64,000 nucleotides of DNA from positions 682,001 through 746,000 of the forward strand of contig WOAB01000595.1 in the NCBI GenBank assembly GCA_027886185.1, written 5' to 3'. Position 1 is the stretch's first letter. Each line of letters begins with the position of its first letter. Positions 62,592 through 64,000 of this stretch are shown one piece after another. The DNA is from Rheum nobile (taxonomy: Eukaryota; Streptophyta; Magnoliopsida; Caryophyllales; Polygonaceae). A program made the position numbers and the translations under genes. The notes beneath the pieces were generated by a model. The model was not told the DNA's origin. It was given only the letters and a program-made list of their open reading frames with translations, and did not search any database.

Positions 62592-63215
62592 CTACACAAC
62601 AAAAGGGAACGGCTTCTTGCCCTGTGGAGTCAGTAAGGTGGGGTAACTGCCCAAAAGAGAAGTAGGAGACTCACCCTTCTCATCCAATAAAGCCATGACT
62701 GCCTGCAGATTAAAAGATATAGTGATACCGATAGGCAAGTCAACTATGGAATCCGCTATTATAGGTTGCAATTCATCCAAAGGGTTAGGACTCATTGCAT
62801 CAATAAAGTTTAAAGAGATGTTAATGACATGTTTCATATCATATATGTTATATTCAACTCCATCCCCATCAAATTCCATAGTTAATATCCCACTTCTGAC
62901 ATCAATTGTGGTATTCGCAGTTTTCATGAATGGTCTCCCTAACAGCATAGGTGCACCTGTACTACTACCCATATCAAGCACATAAAAATCAGTGGAAAAA
63001 ATCAGCTTATCTACCATAACAAGGACATCTTCAACAACCCCTTTTGGGTAGACATTGGTTCCATCAGCTAATTGAATAACTAGCCTAGTGTCCTGTAATG
63101 GTGGCAGACCAAGAGACTCATATAATGACAATGGTAAGACATTAATAGTTGCACCAAGATCTAGCATAGCTTTATCAATCTTTGTCTCACCGATGATGCA
63201 AGGGATAGAGAACAT
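62592..63215 (-). CDS. Aspartic protease region of element B
   Basis: 207 residues: FSIPCIIGETKIDKAMLDLG with catalytic Asp in DLGA, INVLPLSLYESLGLPPL, NVYPKGVVEDVLVMVDKLIF, MLLGRPFMKTANTTIDV and LTMEFDGDGVEYNIYDMKHV. It then continues past the protease (IIADSIVDLPIGITISFNLQ, SYPTLLTPQGKKPFPFVV) and stops where the linker to RT is expected. Beyond the stop, EVKHLPDRSKY resembles the LP-x-x-L-K-Y start of pol, then the sequence passes straight into the 3' module. So the pol deletion joint is near 62560. Upstream a stop (63225-63227) and a frameshift separate it from gag. Confidence 0.85.
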   Translation of the reverse strand: MFSIPCIIGETKIDKAMLDLGATINVLPLSLYESLGLPPLQDTRLVIQLADGTNVYPKGVVEDVLVMVDKLIFSTDFYVLDMGSSTGAPMLLGRPFMKTANTTIDVRSGILTMEFDGDGVEYNIYDMKHVINISLNFIDAMSPNPLDELQPIIADSIVDLPIGITISFNLQAVMALLDEKGESPTSLLGSYPTLLTPQGKKPFPFVV

Positions 63216-63239
63216 ACCTAGATCACTTCACTTCTTGGG

Positions 63240-63540
63240 CATACGCCTTTGAAACACAGCAGATACTTGCTCGCTCACCTGGACCTGCTTCTTTTGCTTC
63301 TGCTTTTGTGTCCTCTTGATTTTGCAAAGTTCCTTCAAGAACGAGCATATTTGGGAATACTTGTAACAAGTTTGAGTAAAAGGATGTTTACCTCGCATTT
63401 GCTAAAAGTCTCAAAGAGGTCCTTGTCGTCGATGATCCTCCTCTCCTTAAGCGCCTCTGGGAATGGGGCGGGTGGCTTCTCGGAACCGAGAGGGGGAAAG
63501 CACGGACGAACATAGGTGTTGACGTAGGGCTCTTTCACTT
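63240..63540 (-). pseudogene. Gag-protease linker region of element B (frameshifted)
   Basis: 63538-63335 reads FPPLGSEKPPAPFPEALKER and DLFETFSKCEVNILLLKL, matching the same part of A (ENDKEIFETFSKCEVNIPLL). One frame over, up to 63240, comes a Lys/Gln-rich KRTQKQKQKKQVQVS and VFQRRMPKK. A frameshift near 63340 breaks the frame. Confidence 0.7.
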
Positions 63541-63550
63541 TTCTAGAAGA

Positions 63551-63765
63551 CTCACCGCGGGTGCGGTCGTCCCAACTGAGAATTCTCGAACTTTCTCGAT
63601 ACCGTCACCGCGGGTGCGGTCCTCCCACCGCGGGTGCGGTTGTGTTGCAGACCCATCTGTTGATTTCACCGCTGGGTGCGCCAAGGTGGGCGCTGGGTGC
63701 GGCAAGCTCTCCAGAGCTTCTGTAGACGCACCGCGGGGTACGGCGTCCTGCCGCGGGTGCGGTGG
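63551..63765 (-). repeat. CACCGC-GGGT-GCGGT array between gag and protease of B
   Basis: Seven copies of varying quality. Good ones are at 63553-63567, 63606-63620, 63627-63640 and 63750-63763. Same location as the arrays of A (42358-42602) and D (24733-24894). Confidence 0.9.
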
Positions 63766-63769
63766 TGTG

Positions 63770-64000
63770 GGTTCAGAGAGCTATTTTTCGGCGTCGTCCT
63801 CTTCAGCACTAGGAACGACGTTCAATTGCTTACCACTTCGAAGCATCATAGCACTAACATTTGCCCGTGGGTTAACTACCGTTTGAGATGGTAGATTTCC
63901 CAAAATCTTTGCATCGATCTTTATGATAGCTTCAGCCATTTGTCCCATCTGCTTCTCTAGATTCTTGATGCTTGACTCCGTAGTTTGAACATGAGTTGTA
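63770..64000 (-). pseudogene. Gag of element B, C-terminal part, runs off the window
   Basis: The minus strand encodes residues like those of A between the coiled-coil-like region and the linker (SSIKNLEKQMGQMAEAIIKI, LPSQTVVNPRANVSAMMLRS, allowing for frame breaks). The rest of gag, the leader and the 5' LTR lie beyond 64000. Confidence 0.6.

Overview
The window is nuclear DNA of a flowering plant, most likely a eudicot. The evidence is CCCTAAA-type telomere-like repeats, primer-binding sites for plant initiator-Met and Asp tRNAs, a chromovirus with a C-terminal chromodomain, Athila-like elements, FAR1-type MULE transposases, a CACTA element and Helitron ends. I found no ordinary host gene that I can defend. 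Nearly all of the sequence is transposable elements nested in one another, and most of their genes are broken. The species cannot be named from the sequence.

Layout. 1-143 is the leader and 144-908 the LTR of an unnamed element E1 (minus strand). A complete Tekay/Del-like chromovirus (909-11534, minus, target duplication CTGTG) split that LTR, which resumes at 11540-11598. E1 sits in the reverse transcriptase gene of an older chromovirus, R (11604-12349 and 15928 to about 18015, minus). R is also split by a CACTA element (12350-15927), which carries a Ulp1-type protease gene and a copia fragment. From 18016 to 22058 come palindrome clusters, a GRF zinc-finger fragment, telomere-like repeats and a deleted MULE (MULE1). 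An E-family LTR (22059-22771) follows. A Ulp1-bearing MULE lies at 22787-33000; its protease gene (+) is interrupted by a 5'-truncated Athila-like element D (24050-28451), and it converges on a FAR1-type transposase (-). 33000-36021 is AT-rich with no gene. Two Helitron-like elements end at 37671 and 38625.

Element A (38869-45489, minus, target duplication GCATC) and element B (50425 to beyond 64000, minus) flank or interrupt a second MULE (MULE2, 45495-50424) whose transposase is followed by an OTU domain. The 3' LTR of B was hit twice: by C1/C2 (51715-55484, target duplication TAACC) and by C3 (55500-61098, target duplication ATGCG). A, B, C and D are relatives. They use tRNA-Asp priming where the site is visible, and they code only for gag or gag-protease remnants. 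A, C3 and D lack reverse transcriptase and integrase; for B this is inferred because its protease runs directly into the 3' module. They share a structured noncoding 3' module.

The strongest unusual signal is a set of short bipartite inverted repeats. In LTR elements of two lineages the repeat is A-C-S-G-C, then 3-4 spacer bases, then G-C-S-G-T, with the spacer typical of each element: GGGT in B and the Tekay element, GATC in A, CCC in D. C uses the arm variant ACGGC/GCCGT. The repeats form arrays upstream of the TATA box in the LTR, between gag and protease, and downstream of the coding region. The two MULE families carry analogous 6+3+6 palindromes in flanks and introns. I also see a leader hairpin beside the primer-binding site in two families, and a 3' hairpin with a compensatory base change.
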